Notes under the pieces: generated by a model
Database searches by the model: none
What the model was told of the DNA's origin: nothing
What the model saw: the letters and a program-made list of their open reading frames with translations, nothing else
Assembly: GCA_016649745.1 (NCBI GenBank)
Contig: JAENXD010000008.1
Coordinates: 1-32,727 of the forward strand
Origin: Flavobacteriaceae bacterium
Lineage (GTDB): Bacteria > Bacteroidota > Bacteroidia > Flavobacteriales > Flavobacteriaceae
DNA: 32,727 nt
Reading direction: 5' to 3'
In this document: piece by piece, positions 1 through 10,544 of the stretch
Layout: the number at the start of each line of letters is the position of its first letter
Numbering within the stretch: the first letter of the stretch is position 1
Made by a program: the position numbers and the translations under genes

Positions 1-55
1 TCATTTTTACAAATGTCATAAAAATCATTAGCGTTAATCCTATTATCTTTCTCAT
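1..55 (-). CDS. 5' end of a minus-strand CDS running off the window (MRKIIGLTLMIFMTFVKM...), signal-peptide-like N-terminus; possibly T9SS peptidase PorU by synteny with gldJ
   Basis: Reverse complement of 1-55 gives an uninterrupted reading frame starting ATG with a basic/hydrophobic N-terminus. The porU identity is only inferred from the gldJ neighbourhood in flavobacteria; only 18 codons are visible. Confidence 0.4.
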   Translation of the reverse strand, partial: MRKIIGLTLMIFMTFVKM

Positions 56-871
56 TAATTTTGTGTGATTAATTAACAAATATCTCATTTTATTATTGAA
101 GTTTCCTAATTTTTCTGCCAACTTGCAAAAACTAGGTCACTTTACATTTAATTTACAACTATATATATCTTTTCCTTATTTCCTTATTCTGAAAAAAAAG
201 CATCCATTCTATTCCCAACCAATAGGTCTGAATTAATTTTCTTCAAATTGAACGGTTTCATTACCAGTTTTAGCTATTTTTCTATATCTATTTTTTATTT
301 GATAGTCGTGATATCGTATCAATTCATTATTCACCGAGAAAATTCACTACCTTTTGAAAGAAAAATAAGTAGTTTCTTTTACAAAAAACGCTGTTTTTGT
401 CATATTATTGCAGATGTTCCATTCTTTTGAAACAGGCCAAACTTAGATAACATTTCATAAAAAATATTTTTTAGCTGAAATTCAATTTCATTCAAATTTT
501 ATAATAATATAAGTGTCAGTAATCTAATTACTTAAATCTATTTTAAACATCCCAATTTCAGTTAGATTCACTTTAATTATATACTTTTCATGGCTGTTTG
601 AGGCTGCATTTTCAATTCAATTTTAAAAAAATATATCCATTTCTTAAGAATGTTGTAATTTTGGTTGAAAGAAATATAAAAATAATTACTGTTTGTGAGG
701 TACTTCATTAAAAAAATAGCATTATCATTGAAATATATTACAACATTTGGCATACTAAAAATTGAAAACTGCCGTTAGTAAAAGCGTAGCAAATATTTAT
801 TAAACTTATTTCTTGCAAAAAAATTAAATTAATGTAAATTGCGGAAAAAATATAACCCTAACCAATTTGAA

Positions 872-2578
872 ATGAACTTAAAAAATCTAAATAACATTAC
901 TAGGTTAATCATATTAACTATTACTGTTGTTTTCTTTGTGAGTTGCCATAATAGAAATCCAAGAAATAACGTATCTCTTACCGGTTGGAGTTCAAAAGAC
1001 AAGAAAGCTGGTGGTTTTGCGGGGGATACAAAATATAAAGGCCAGGAAGCTCCTCCGGGAATGGTTCTGATAGAAGGTGGTACATTTACCATGGGCCATG
1101 TGCAGGATGATGTCATGTTCGATTGGAATACCACACCTGTTCAACAACAGGTGCGTTCATTTTATATGGATGAAACTGAAGTGACCAACTCGGAATATCT
1201 ATTTTATTTAGATTGGATGGAAAAAGTTTTTCCTCCAAATGATCCCAACTATGAGCATATATATGAATCGGCTGTTCCTGATACATTAGTATGGAGAGAC
1301 GTTTTGGGATTGAACGAATCATTGACTGAAAACTATTTAAGGCATCCCGGCTATGCCGACTATCCTGTGATTGGTGTTAGCTGGATTCAGGCCAATCAAT
1401 ATTGCAAGTGGAGAACTGATAGGGTTAATGAAAAAATATTAATGGATAAAGGAGTGTTAAAACCACTTTTCAAGTTAGATTCTTTAGAAGTTAAAGGACA
1501 AAATAATTTTAATACAGATACTTATTTAACAAATCCTTATGCACTTTTTGACGGTGATTCAACCATTTACAAAAAAGGATTGCCAACTAATAAACAACTT
1601 AAAAAAGGAGAAGCTAAACCAACAAGAGGTTCATTTACGGGAAGACAGGTTAAAATTTCTGATGGAATACTAAGTACAAAATTCAGACTTCCAACCGAAG
1701 CCGAATGGGAATATGCAGCAAAAGCTGTTGTTGAAGATCGTGAGTACAACAATACCCGTGGAAGAAAAAAATACGCCTGGAGCGGGAAATATACCCGTAA
1801 CAAATCAAAAAAATATAAAGGAGACCAACTTGCCAACTTTAAGCAAGGAAAAGGAGATTACAGTGGTGTTCCCGGATGGAGTAACGATGGCGCAGATATT
1901 ACCATTGCTGTAAAATCATATGAACCTAACGCATTCGGTTTATATGACATGTCAGGTAATGTTGCTGAATGGGTCGCTGATGTTTACCGTCCTATTATTG
2001 ACAATGAAGCAAATGATTTCAACTATTTCAGGGGAAATATTTTTACAAAAAAAATGATTGATGCCGAAGGAAATGTTGTTATTGCAGATGATCAGAATGT
2101 GGGATATGACACCTTAGATAATGGAAAAATAGTACCAAAATTTTTGCCCGGAAGCGTTAAATATACTCCAGTTACCAAACGTGACGCATATATGAGAAAT
2201 AATTATGAGAAGGCTTATAATGTAGATATTAATGATGGTGATTTGGCTTCGACAAAATTATACAGTAAAGATGAAGAAGATTTGGAAACCAAACCCCGAA
2301 TGTACAACTCGCCTATTAAACCTCGAGTTATTGGAGAAAGCGGCTTATTAATGCAAGAATACGACGTTAAAAAAAGAACGACTTTAGTTAGCGATATAAC
2401 ACGCGTTTACAAAGGAGGTTCATGGAAAGATATGGAATATTGGTTAGACCCTTCCCAGCGAAGGTATTTGCCGGAATATATGGCCACCAACTATATTGGT
2501 TTCAGATGTGCTTCTGACAGAATTGGTCCAATGACCTATAAAAAAAGAAAACCGTCAACCACAAAAGTCAGATATTAA
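872..2578 (+). CDS. gldJ: Gliding motility lipoprotein GldJ (formylglycine-generating enzyme/sulfatase-modifying-factor fold)
   Basis: The ORF track starts at TTG 839; the internal ATG at 872 gives a classic lipoprotein signal MNLKNLNNITRLIILTITVVFFVSC. FGE-like motifs: PPGMVLIEGGTFTMG, MDETEVTNSEY, FRLPTEAEWEYAA, YDMSGNVAEWVADV, VYKGGSWKD, YIGFRCA. Confidence 0.9.
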   Translation: MNLKNLNNITRLIILTITVVFFVSCHNRNPRNNVSLTGWSSKDKKAGGFAGDTKYKGQEAPPGMVLIEGGTFTMGHVQDDVMFDWNTTPVQQQVRSFYMDETEVTNSEYLFYLDWMEKVFPPNDPNYEHIYESAVPDTLVWRDVLGLNESLTENYLRHPGYADYPVIGVSWIQANQYCKWRTDRVNEKILMDKGVLKPLFKLDSLEVKGQNNFNTDTYLTNPYALFDGDSTIYKKGLPTNKQLKKGEAKPTRGSFTGRQVKISDGILSTKFRLPTEAEWEYAAKAVVEDREYNNTRGRKKYAWSGKYTRNKSKKYKGDQLANFKQGKGDYSGVPGWSNDGADITIAVKSYEPNAFGLYDMSGNVAEWVADVYRPIIDNEANDFNYFRGNIFTKKMIDAEGNVVIADDQNVGYDTLDNGKIVPKFLPGSVKYTPVTKRDAYMRNNYEKAYNVDINDGDLASTKLYSKDEEDLETKPRMYNSPIKPRVIGESGLLMQEYDVKKRTTLVSDITRVYKGGSWKDMEYWLDPSQRRYLPEYMATNYIGFRCASDRIGPMTYKKRKPSTTKVRY

Positions 2579-2598
2579 TACTATTTTTAAAATAAACG

Positions 2599-2630
2599 AA
2601 ACCTCACTGAAATTTCAGTGAGGTTTTTTT
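2599..2630 (+). terminator. Rho-independent terminator after gldJ
   Basis: Perfect 28-bp palindrome AAACCTCACTGAAATTTCAGTGAGGTTT (2599-2626) with a T-run at 2624-2630. Confidence 0.85.
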
Positions 2631-2641
2631 ATATTTAATTC

Positions 2642-3901
2642 ATGAATATTGAACAATTATACGAGTTATATACCAAAACTTATTTAGTGGATACAGATTC
2701 CCGAAAAATAAGAAAAGGCAGCATATATTTTGCCCTAAAAGGAGATAATTTCAATGGAAACGAATTTGCGGCAGAAGCATTGAAAAGTGGAGTAAGTTAT
2801 GCGGTTATTGATGAAACAGAATACCATAAGTTTCCTAATACGGTATTAGTCAGCAATGTTTTAGAGACACTTCAAAAGTTAGCAAATTTTCACAGAAAGC
2901 AACTTACATTCCCTATTATTTCATTAACAGGGAGCAACGGAAAAACCACCACCAAAGAACTTATTAATGCTGTGTTGTCAAAAAAATATCAAACAACCGC
3001 AACCACAGGCAATTTAAACAATCATATTGGTGTGCCGCTTACGTTGTTATCCATGACGCCAAAAACAGAAATTGGCATTGTTGAAATGGGCGCAAACCAT
3101 TTAAAGGAAATTAAATTTTTATGCAGTATTGCTGAACCTAGTTATGGCTTAATCACCAATTTCGGAAAAGCACATTTAGAAGGATTTGGAGATTTTGAGG
3201 GTGTTATTAAAGCCAAATCGGAATTGTATGATTTTTTGAGATTGACCAACGGTACTGTTTTTATAAATACAGATGATGCGCTGCAAATAAAACAATCATC
3301 AGGAATAAATGCCGTTGAATTTAACAGTCGTGACATTAAATTTGTTGAAGCAGGCCCATTTGTAAAAGTTCAATTCAAAAACACTATTATTGAAAGTAAC
3401 CTCATCGGAAAATACAATTACAACAATATTGCGGTTGCCGTTGCCGTTGGAAATTATTTTAGTGTTCCTGAAACCGATATTAAAAAAGCCATTGAAAATT
3501 ATATTCCTTCTAATAACCGTTCACAAATCATTCAAAAAGGAACCAACAAAATAATTTTAGATGCCTATAATGCAAATCCCAGCAGCATGCATGCAGCGCT
3601 CGAAAATTTTGCGCAACTGAAGGACACCAATAAAATTGCATTTTTAGGAGATATGTTTGAATTGGGAGAAGAAAGCAAGGCAGAACATCAAAAAATAGCT
3701 GATTTGGTGACTTCCTATAACTTTTCAAAAGTTTATTTAATAGGAAAAGCATTTTCTACAATCCATGTAAAAAATGCTTTTGTTTCTGAAAGTTTTGAAT
3801 CTTTCAAAAATTCAACTAATTATTCAAACATTAACAATGCCACAATTCTTATAAAAGGATCTCGTGGTATGGCTTTAGAAAGACTTTTAGATCTTCTCTG
3901 A
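2642..3901 (+). CDS. murF: UDP-N-acetylmuramoyl-tripeptide--D-alanyl-D-alanine ligase
   Basis: Mur ligase P-loop ISLTGSNGKTTTKELI, TGNLNNHIGVPLTLL, EMGANHLKEI, ILDAYNANPSSMHAAL, LGDMFELGEES; length 419 aa. Confidence 0.93.
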   Translation: MNIEQLYELYTKTYLVDTDSRKIRKGSIYFALKGDNFNGNEFAAEALKSGVSYAVIDETEYHKFPNTVLVSNVLETLQKLANFHRKQLTFPIISLTGSNGKTTTKELINAVLSKKYQTTATTGNLNNHIGVPLTLLSMTPKTEIGIVEMGANHLKEIKFLCSIAEPSYGLITNFGKAHLEGFGDFEGVIKAKSELYDFLRLTNGTVFINTDDALQIKQSSGINAVEFNSRDIKFVEAGPFVKVQFKNTIIESNLIGKYNYNNIAVAVAVGNYFSVPETDIKKAIENYIPSNNRSQIIQKGTNKIILDAYNANPSSMHAALENFAQLKDTNKIAFLGDMFELGEESKAEHQKIADLVTSYNFSKVYLIGKAFSTIHVKNAFVSESFESFKNSTNYSNINNATILIKGSRGMALERLLDLL

Positions 3902-4747
3902 TTTTATTATTTCTCTGTGATATTCTATTAAACCGTCAATAGGCCGTCTCAAAATATTTCCTATTTCTACCATGTAATATCTTGCCACATCATTGATAAT
4001 GTCTTGAGAGAAAAAAGCAATTGAGCCTACAAAATGAATAGGCACATGAACTGATTCTGTATATGGCAATATTCGATTCTTAAAAAATTCTTTAATACCT
4101 TTTTGCAACACTTTATTAAAATAAGGAGTGCGTTCATTTTTGAAAATAAATTCAGCAAAATGCGCTAAATAGGCATTCGGATTATCTTCTTTATAAATAT
4201 TTCTTTTAATGACATCGGCATCCAAATCAAACTGCGTTTCAAAAAGTTTTGCAATCTCCTTTGGCATTTTATGGTAATAATAATCTCTTATTAATTTTTT
4301 TCCGAAATAATTTCCGCTGGCCTCATCCATCAAAATATACCCTAAAGAAGGAACTCTGACATCCACATTTTTTCCGTCAAAATAACAGCTGTTTGATCCC
4401 GTCCCAAGTATACATACAATTCCGGGCTTTGTTGTCACGGCATAAACTGCTGCGAAAGTATCTTCTTTTACAACAATTTCAGCATTCAAAAAAAATGATT
4501 CAAATATAGATTTCAAAAGCGATGTCAGTCTCTCTGTTCCACACCCGGCACCATAAAAATAAACTTCGGTCACTTCTTCTTTGTGACTCGTTATTTCCTG
4601 GTTGCTTTGGATTCTGCTTTTTAATAAGTCGGCAGACAATATCTCAGGATTTAACCCCTCAGTTCTTGTTTTAAATATTTGATTTCCAGATTTATCCAGT
4701 AAAATCCAATCGGCTTTTGTAGAACCACCATCTGCTATTAGAATCAT
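3887..4747 (-). CDS. BadF/BadG-type ATPase family sugar kinase (N-acetylglucosamine kinase-like)
   Basis: N-terminal phosphate-1 motif MILIADGGSTKADWILLD; phosphate-2-like GIVCILGTGSNSCYFDG; EASGNYFGKKLI; HFVGSIAFF. Confidence 0.8.
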   Translation of the reverse strand: MILIADGGSTKADWILLDKSGNQIFKTRTEGLNPEILSADLLKSRIQSNQEITSHKEEVTEVYFYGAGCGTERLTSLLKSIFESFFLNAEIVVKEDTFAAVYAVTTKPGIVCILGTGSNSCYFDGKNVDVRVPSLGYILMDEASGNYFGKKLIRDYYYHKMPKEIAKLFETQFDLDADVIKRNIYKEDNPNAYLAHFAEFIFKNERTPYFNKVLQKGIKEFFKNRILPYTESVHVPIHFVGSIAFFSQDIINDVARYYMVEIGNILRRPIDGLIEYHREIIKSEKI

Positions 4748-4773
4748 TTTTTATTTTTTAGAACTATTATTTC

Positions 4774-5781
<1,008 letters not shown>

Positions 5782-5808
5782 CTATTGTTTTAATTTATTA
5801 TTCTATTT

Positions 5809-6795
5809 TTATACTGAAGTTATTTCAGCAACTTTAAGTAATTCTTGATTAATATCATTATTCATTTTTATGGCTTTATTTAAATCAACTTTTGATATTT
5901 GATTATTTGTAATACCTACCATAATTCCTGTTGATTTATCCAGTAAAGCTTCAACTGCCGCAACACCCAATCTGCTCGCCAAAACCCTGTCATAACAACT
6001 TGGAGATCCGCCGCGTTGCATATGCCCTAAAACCGATACTCTAATGTCATAATAAGGAAAGTTTTCATTGATATAATCGGCCAGTTCAAAAACACTTTTG
6101 CCAATTTTATCTCCTTCTGAAACAACTACAATACTGCTTGTTTTACCTTTTTCTTTACTTTTTTGAAGAGACTCTACCAACCTGTCCAATCCTAAATCTT
6201 TTTCGGGGATTAAGATTTCTTCGGCACCGGCTCCAATTCCTGAGTTTAAGGCTATAAAACCTGCATCACGCCCCATAACTTCAATAAAGAACAATCTGTT
6301 GTGAGAACTTGCGGTATCGCGTATTTTATCAATCGCTTCCACAACGGTATTTAATGCAGTATCGTACCCAATAGTGTTATCAGTTCCGTAAATATCATTG
6401 TCAATCGTACCAGGAATTCCGACAATTGGAAAATTAAATTCTTCAATAAATTTTAGGCCTCCGGTAAAAGTTCCATCCCCTCCAATAAGCACTAATGCAC
6501 CAATACCTGCTTCTTTTAAACTTTCATAAGCCTTAACCCTTCCCTCAACCGTTCTAAATTCATTGGAACGTGCCGATTTTAAAATTGTGCCTCCTTTATT
6601 GATAATATTGCTGACATGGCGCGCAGAAAGTATTTCAAAATCTCCTTCAATCAAACCTTGATAACCTCTATAAACACCAACACATTCAACCCTGTAATAA
6701 GTACAGGCCCTAACAACGGCTCTTATAGCTGCATTCATTCCAGGAGCATCTCCTCCGGATGTTAAAACTGCTATCTTTTTTATTGGTTCATTCAT
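5809..6795 (-). CDS. pfkA: ATP-dependent 6-phosphofructokinase
   Basis: AVLTSGGDAPGMNAAIRA, LIGGDGTFTGG, GIPGTIDNDIYGTDNTIGYDTALNT, EVMGRDAGFIAL, LGHMQRGGSPSCYDR. Confidence 0.95.
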   Translation of the reverse strand: MNEPIKKIAVLTSGGDAPGMNAAIRAVVRACTYYRVECVGVYRGYQGLIEGDFEILSARHVSNIINKGGTILKSARSNEFRTVEGRVKAYESLKEAGIGALVLIGGDGTFTGGLKFIEEFNFPIVGIPGTIDNDIYGTDNTIGYDTALNTVVEAIDKIRDTASSHNRLFFIEVMGRDAGFIALNSGIGAGAEEILIPEKDLGLDRLVESLQKSKEKGKTSSIVVVSEGDKIGKSVFELADYINENFPYYDIRVSVLGHMQRGGSPSCYDRVLASRLGVAAVEALLDKSTGIMVGITNNQISKVDLNKAIKMNNDINQELLKVAEITSV

Positions 6796-6812
6796 GTGTA
6801 AAAAATATAATA

Positions 6813-6820
6813 CAAAGTTA
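6813..6820 (-). promoter_or_regulatory. Candidate Bacteroidetes -7 element (TAACTTTG) for pfkA
   Basis: Exact match to TAnnTTTG on the minus strand 18 nt upstream of the pfkA ATG; no convincing -33 TTG element was found. Confidence 0.4.
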
Positions 6821-6882
6821 CTTTTAAATGCATTTTCCGCCTACGAAACCTCCTAATATTCACTAAAACGATTTCGTTAAAC

Positions 6883-6925
6883 AAAGCAAGATAAGGAGTT
6901 TATTTTAAACCCCTTATCTTGCTTT
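6883..6925 (-). terminator. Long hairpin between the maltodextrin operon and pfkA, probable terminator of the minus-strand operon
   Basis: AAAGCAAGATAAGG-A-GTTT / AAAC-C-CCTTATCTTGCTTT inverted repeat, about 19 bp with one mismatch and a short loop; T-rich (CTTTGTTTAA) on its minus-strand 3' side. Confidence 0.6.
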
Positions 6926-7002
6926 ATGTTATCGGTTATATGTTAGCTGTTAAATGTTATAGGTTGTTGGTTTTGAATTTTGTTTGAATTGAACTATAGA
7001 AC

Positions 7003-7022
7003 GGACAGGTTGCGACCTGTCC
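7003..7022. repeat. Short palindromic REP-like element (GGACAGGTTGCGACCTGTCC)
   Basis: 8-bp perfect arms GGACAGGT / ACCTGTCC around TGCG; GC-rich island in an AT-rich intergenic region. Confidence 0.55.
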
Positions 7023-7042
7023 CCTACTTTTAATTGAATAAA

Positions 7043-8404
7043 TTAATCAATCAAAATTTTATATTGCCAAGGTTTAAAAGTTAAGGGCTTTTCTTTGGAA
7101 AACAAAAACTTTTCATTGCTAAAAAAATCAATTGATTCTCCTTCATTTTCAGAAGTAAATGTAACTTCTTTATTGGATAGATTGGCCATGAAAGTTATCT
7201 TATCACCATCCTTTTCTCTTGAGAAAATTAAAATATTTTCATCATCAGAAGAAGGAATTTTAGTGTATAAAGCTGCATTTTTACCTCCGCTTAGTGCTTT
7301 ATTATTATTTTTTAGCTCCCCTAATTTCACCAATAATGGCCATACTTTACCTTTAGTTTTTGGAATGGTGTCTTTTTCGAAAAATAATAAACGTTTGTTC
7401 ATATCATATTCCTGTCCGCTATAAATTAAAGGCATTCCAGGTGCGCAATACGATAATGCCAACATGACTTCTGAAGCGTCTCCCATGCGTTCTTTTACGG
7501 TTCCACTCCAAGAATTTTCATCGTGATTGGTCACAAAATTCATCAAAATGTCGTCTTTTTTATACAAGGTATCGATTTGAGCCATGCGTTCATCCCAATT
7601 TTTAACGGTTTCCTTACCTTGTGCAATGGCATTCATTCTATGGTGCGTATCCCAACTGTATCCCATATCAAAACCATTTTCAAATAAATTTGGCTCCCAA
7701 CCTTCGGCTAGCATAAAAACAGGTTTTATTTTTTTAAGTTCCACTACTGTGTTTTCCCAAAAATCAACCGGAACCATACCGGCAACGTCACATCTAAATC
7801 CATCCACACTAACTTCAGTTAGCCAATATTTCATATCTTCCAACATTTCAGCACGCATTTCTTGATTGTCGTAATTTAAATCTGCAACATCTGTCCAATC
7901 TGTTCCAACGGTATGCGTAATTTCTCCTTTTTCATTTTTTGTATAATATTCCGGATGGCTTTTTAACCACACGTGATCCCAACCGGTATGATTTGTCACC
8001 CAATCCAAAATTACATACATTCCATTTTCATGTGCGGTATTTACCAAATTTTTCACATCCTCTAAGTTTCCAAATTCAGGATTCACTTTTGTATAGTCTG
8101 AAACGGCGTAATAACTTCCTAAACTGCCTTTACTTTTTGTTGTAGAAATAGGATAAATAGGCATTACCCATATAATTTTTACGCCCAATTCCTTTAATTG
8201 AGGAATATCTTCCGTGAATTTTTGAAAAGTTCCCTCTGGGGAATACTGACGAATATTCACTTCATAAATTACCGCATTTTCCAATGCTTCATCTGAAACT
8301 GGTTTTATGGTTGTCAAATTATTTATGTTAGATTGTTCTTTTTTATTTTCTGATTTACACGATACTAAAACAGCAAGAATTATTATAAAAAGTAAATTTT
8401 TCAT
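7043..8404 (-). CDS. GH13 alpha-amylase family lipoprotein
   Basis: Lipobox LAVLVSC; DWVTNHTGWDH, nucleophile motif VDGFRCDVAG, acid/base LAEGWE, transition-state FVTNHDENSW. Confidence 0.9.
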   Translation of the reverse strand: MKNLLFIIILAVLVSCKSENKKEQSNINNLTTIKPVSDEALENAVIYEVNIRQYSPEGTFQKFTEDIPQLKELGVKIIWVMPIYPISTTKSKGSLGSYYAVSDYTKVNPEFGNLEDVKNLVNTAHENGMYVILDWVTNHTGWDHVWLKSHPEYYTKNEKGEITHTVGTDWTDVADLNYDNQEMRAEMLEDMKYWLTEVSVDGFRCDVAGMVPVDFWENTVVELKKIKPVFMLAEGWEPNLFENGFDMGYSWDTHHRMNAIAQGKETVKNWDERMAQIDTLYKKDDILMNFVTNHDENSWSGTVKERMGDASEVMLALSYCAPGMPLIYSGQEYDMNKRLLFFEKDTIPKTKGKVWPLLVKLGELKNNNKALSGGKNAALYTKIPSSDDENILIFSREKDGDKITFMANLSNKEVTFTSENEGESIDFFSNEKFLFSKEKPLTFKPWQYKILID

Positions 8405-8406
8405 TT

Positions 8407-10539
8407 TTAATTATTTTTTAATGGTTTTAAACTTATGGCGAAACCTCCTCCCGAGGCTAATTTTAATTTTAAATCTGATTGATTGGTGATTTCAATTTTT
8501 CTGATGTTAATAGCTGTTGGGTTTTTATCCCAATCGGCATCTTTTCCATCTTCATAAATAATTGCTTCATAGTTGGTATCCGGACTTAAGAACTCAAAAG
8601 AAATATTCATTTCTCTTGAATTTTCATCGGTAATTCCACCCACAAACCAATTTTCTGAACTGCGTTCTTTTCTGGCAATGGTTACAAAATCCCCAATTTC
8701 ACCGTTTAAAACTTTTGTTGTTTGCCAATCTACACCCACATCTTTTATAAATTGAAAAGCAGGATTCCCTTCATAGTTTTCTATTAAATCGGCTGCCATT
8801 TGAACCGGACTGTAAATGACGACGTACAATGCCAGTTGTTGTGCAATGGTTGTGTTTACCTGGTTGTCTTTTTTCCACTTTTCAAATTTAATGTCGAAAA
8901 TTCCCGGTGTATAATCAATTGGCCCGGCCAACATTCTGGTAAAAGCAACAATCGGTAAATGTTCTGGCGGATTTCCTCCGTCCGAAGCCCACGCGTTAAA
9001 TTCCTGTCCGCGCAAACCTTCGCGAGAAATAGTGTTTGGATACGTCCTGCGCAAACCCGTATCTTTAATGGGTTCATGCGCATTAATGGCGACTTGATAT
9101 TTTGCCGCTTTGATTACCGCATCGTTGTATTGGTTTACCATATATTGCCCGTGATGGTATTCTCCTTTTGGTAAAATTTTACCTACATAACCTGTTTTAA
9201 CCACATGTATTCCCAAACTTTGCATTAAAGCATAAGCAGTATCTTGTTGTTTTTCATAGGTTTCAGTGGCTGCTGAAGTTTCGTGATGCATAATAATTTC
9301 AACGCCTTTTTCTTTACCATAGCGCACCACTTCTTTTAAATCGTAATCCGGATATGGTGTCACAAAATCGAATACGCCTTCTCTGTCTTCAAAACCAATC
9401 CAATGTTCCCAACCGGTATTCCATCCTTCAACCAAAACAGCCCCAATATTATTTTTTGCAGAAAAATCAATATACCTTTTAGTATTTTCAGTAGTTGCTC
9501 CATGATTTCCATGAGGTTTTGCATCTGTTGTAAAAGAAGTCATATCTTGGTTTCCACTATAATCCCACGTAGATTTTCCCAAATGCATCTCCCACCAAAT
9601 TCCCATATATTTTGTGGGTTTAAACCAAGAAACATCTCCAATTTTATTGGGTTCGTTCAAATTTACAATAAGCCTGGATTCAATTAAATCACCTGCTTTT
9701 TCGGCGATTTGAAGGGTTCTCCAAGGTGTATGGAAAGGAACTGTCCTTTTTACTTTATAGCCTGTGCGTTCAGAACCCACCAATTCACTGGTCATAGATA
9801 AATTTTCTTTGTCTATTTTTAAAGTCATATCCGAATAATCCACCAAACTTGCTTCGTGAAAACTCAAGTACAAACCTTCATCCGTTTTCATGGTAACTGG
9901 CGTATTTACTGCATTTTCAGGAATATACGTTTGCGCTAAATTTGGGTGGTTTGCTTTTGAAAGCGCATCAATTTCCGTAAACTTTGAAGTGGTGTACAAA
10001 TGCTCATAAATATCCCAATCGCCCGGAGCCCACCAAACCATATGGTTGCCCGTTAATTTAAACTGGGTATTTTCATCGGTAATAATTACTTCGGAAAGAT
10101 TTTCCTGTTCAGGAAATTCATATCTAAAACCCAATCCGTCATTATAAACCCTGAAAACAATGGTTAGTTTTCGTTTTAAATCCGTTTTTTCCTGTAGCTC
10201 AATTTTTAACTCGTTATAATTATTTTCAACCTTGGTTTGTTCGCCCCAAGGCATTTCCCATACTTCGCTGAAATTGCTTTTTGTTGCATTTATAATTTCA
10301 AAGTTCTCTTTTAAAGATGCCCTATCTTTTAAATCGAAACTACCTAAGATTGACTTTTTTATGACCTCCTTATTTTTGAAAGTCACTAAATAGGTAGGTT
10401 CCCCTTTTTCGGTTAAATTAAATTCAACTTTAACAGTTGAATCGGGTGAGGCAACAGCAGTTTGCCAATTGTTCTTTTTAGAACATGAAAACAGCATTAT
10501 ACTTACTAGTACAATGCTAAATTTTAAACTATTTTTCAT
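8407..10539 (-). CDS. susB: GH97 alpha-glucosidase (SusB-like), lipoprotein
   Basis: Lipobox MLFSC; GH97 features WWAPGDWDIYEHLY, YMGIWWEMHLGKSTW, VEGWNTGWEHW, IMHHETSAATETYE, INAHEPIKDTGLRRTYPN, REGLRGQEFNAW. Glu residues compatible with the inverting SusB-type subgroup. Confidence 0.93.
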   Translation of the reverse strand: MKNSLKFSIVLVSIMLFSCSKKNNWQTAVASPDSTVKVEFNLTEKGEPTYLVTFKNKEVIKKSILGSFDLKDRASLKENFEIINATKSNFSEVWEMPWGEQTKVENNYNELKIELQEKTDLKRKLTIVFRVYNDGLGFRYEFPEQENLSEVIITDENTQFKLTGNHMVWWAPGDWDIYEHLYTTSKFTEIDALSKANHPNLAQTYIPENAVNTPVTMKTDEGLYLSFHEASLVDYSDMTLKIDKENLSMTSELVGSERTGYKVKRTVPFHTPWRTLQIAEKAGDLIESRLIVNLNEPNKIGDVSWFKPTKYMGIWWEMHLGKSTWDYSGNQDMTSFTTDAKPHGNHGATTENTKRYIDFSAKNNIGAVLVEGWNTGWEHWIGFEDREGVFDFVTPYPDYDLKEVVRYGKEKGVEIIMHHETSAATETYEKQQDTAYALMQSLGIHVVKTGYVGKILPKGEYHHGQYMVNQYNDAVIKAAKYQVAINAHEPIKDTGLRRTYPNTISREGLRGQEFNAWASDGGNPPEHLPIVAFTRMLAGPIDYTPGIFDIKFEKWKKDNQVNTTIAQQLALYVVIYSPVQMAADLIENYEGNPAFQFIKDVGVDWQTTKVLNGEIGDFVTIARKERSSENWFVGGITDENSREMNISFEFLSPDTNYEAIIYEDGKDADWDKNPTAINIRKIEITNQSDLKLKLASGGGFAISLKPLKNN

Positions 10540-10544
10540 TCTTT

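Noticed and set aside
248-430. 60-aa ORF in the left intergenic region
   Set aside because: Phe/Ile/Tyr/Ser-rich translation typical of random AT-rich DNA; no family resemblance or clear ribosome-binding context.
656-663. TAATTTTG as a gldJ -7 promoter element
   Set aside because: Matches TAnnTTTG but lacks a suitably spaced -33 TTG, lies over 200 bp from the start codon, and such words are frequent by chance in AT-rich DNA.
829-1134. Minus-strand ORF of 101 aa overlapping the gldJ start
   Set aside because: Antisense to a confidently identified gene; composition shows no recognisable family and it looks like a shadow ORF.
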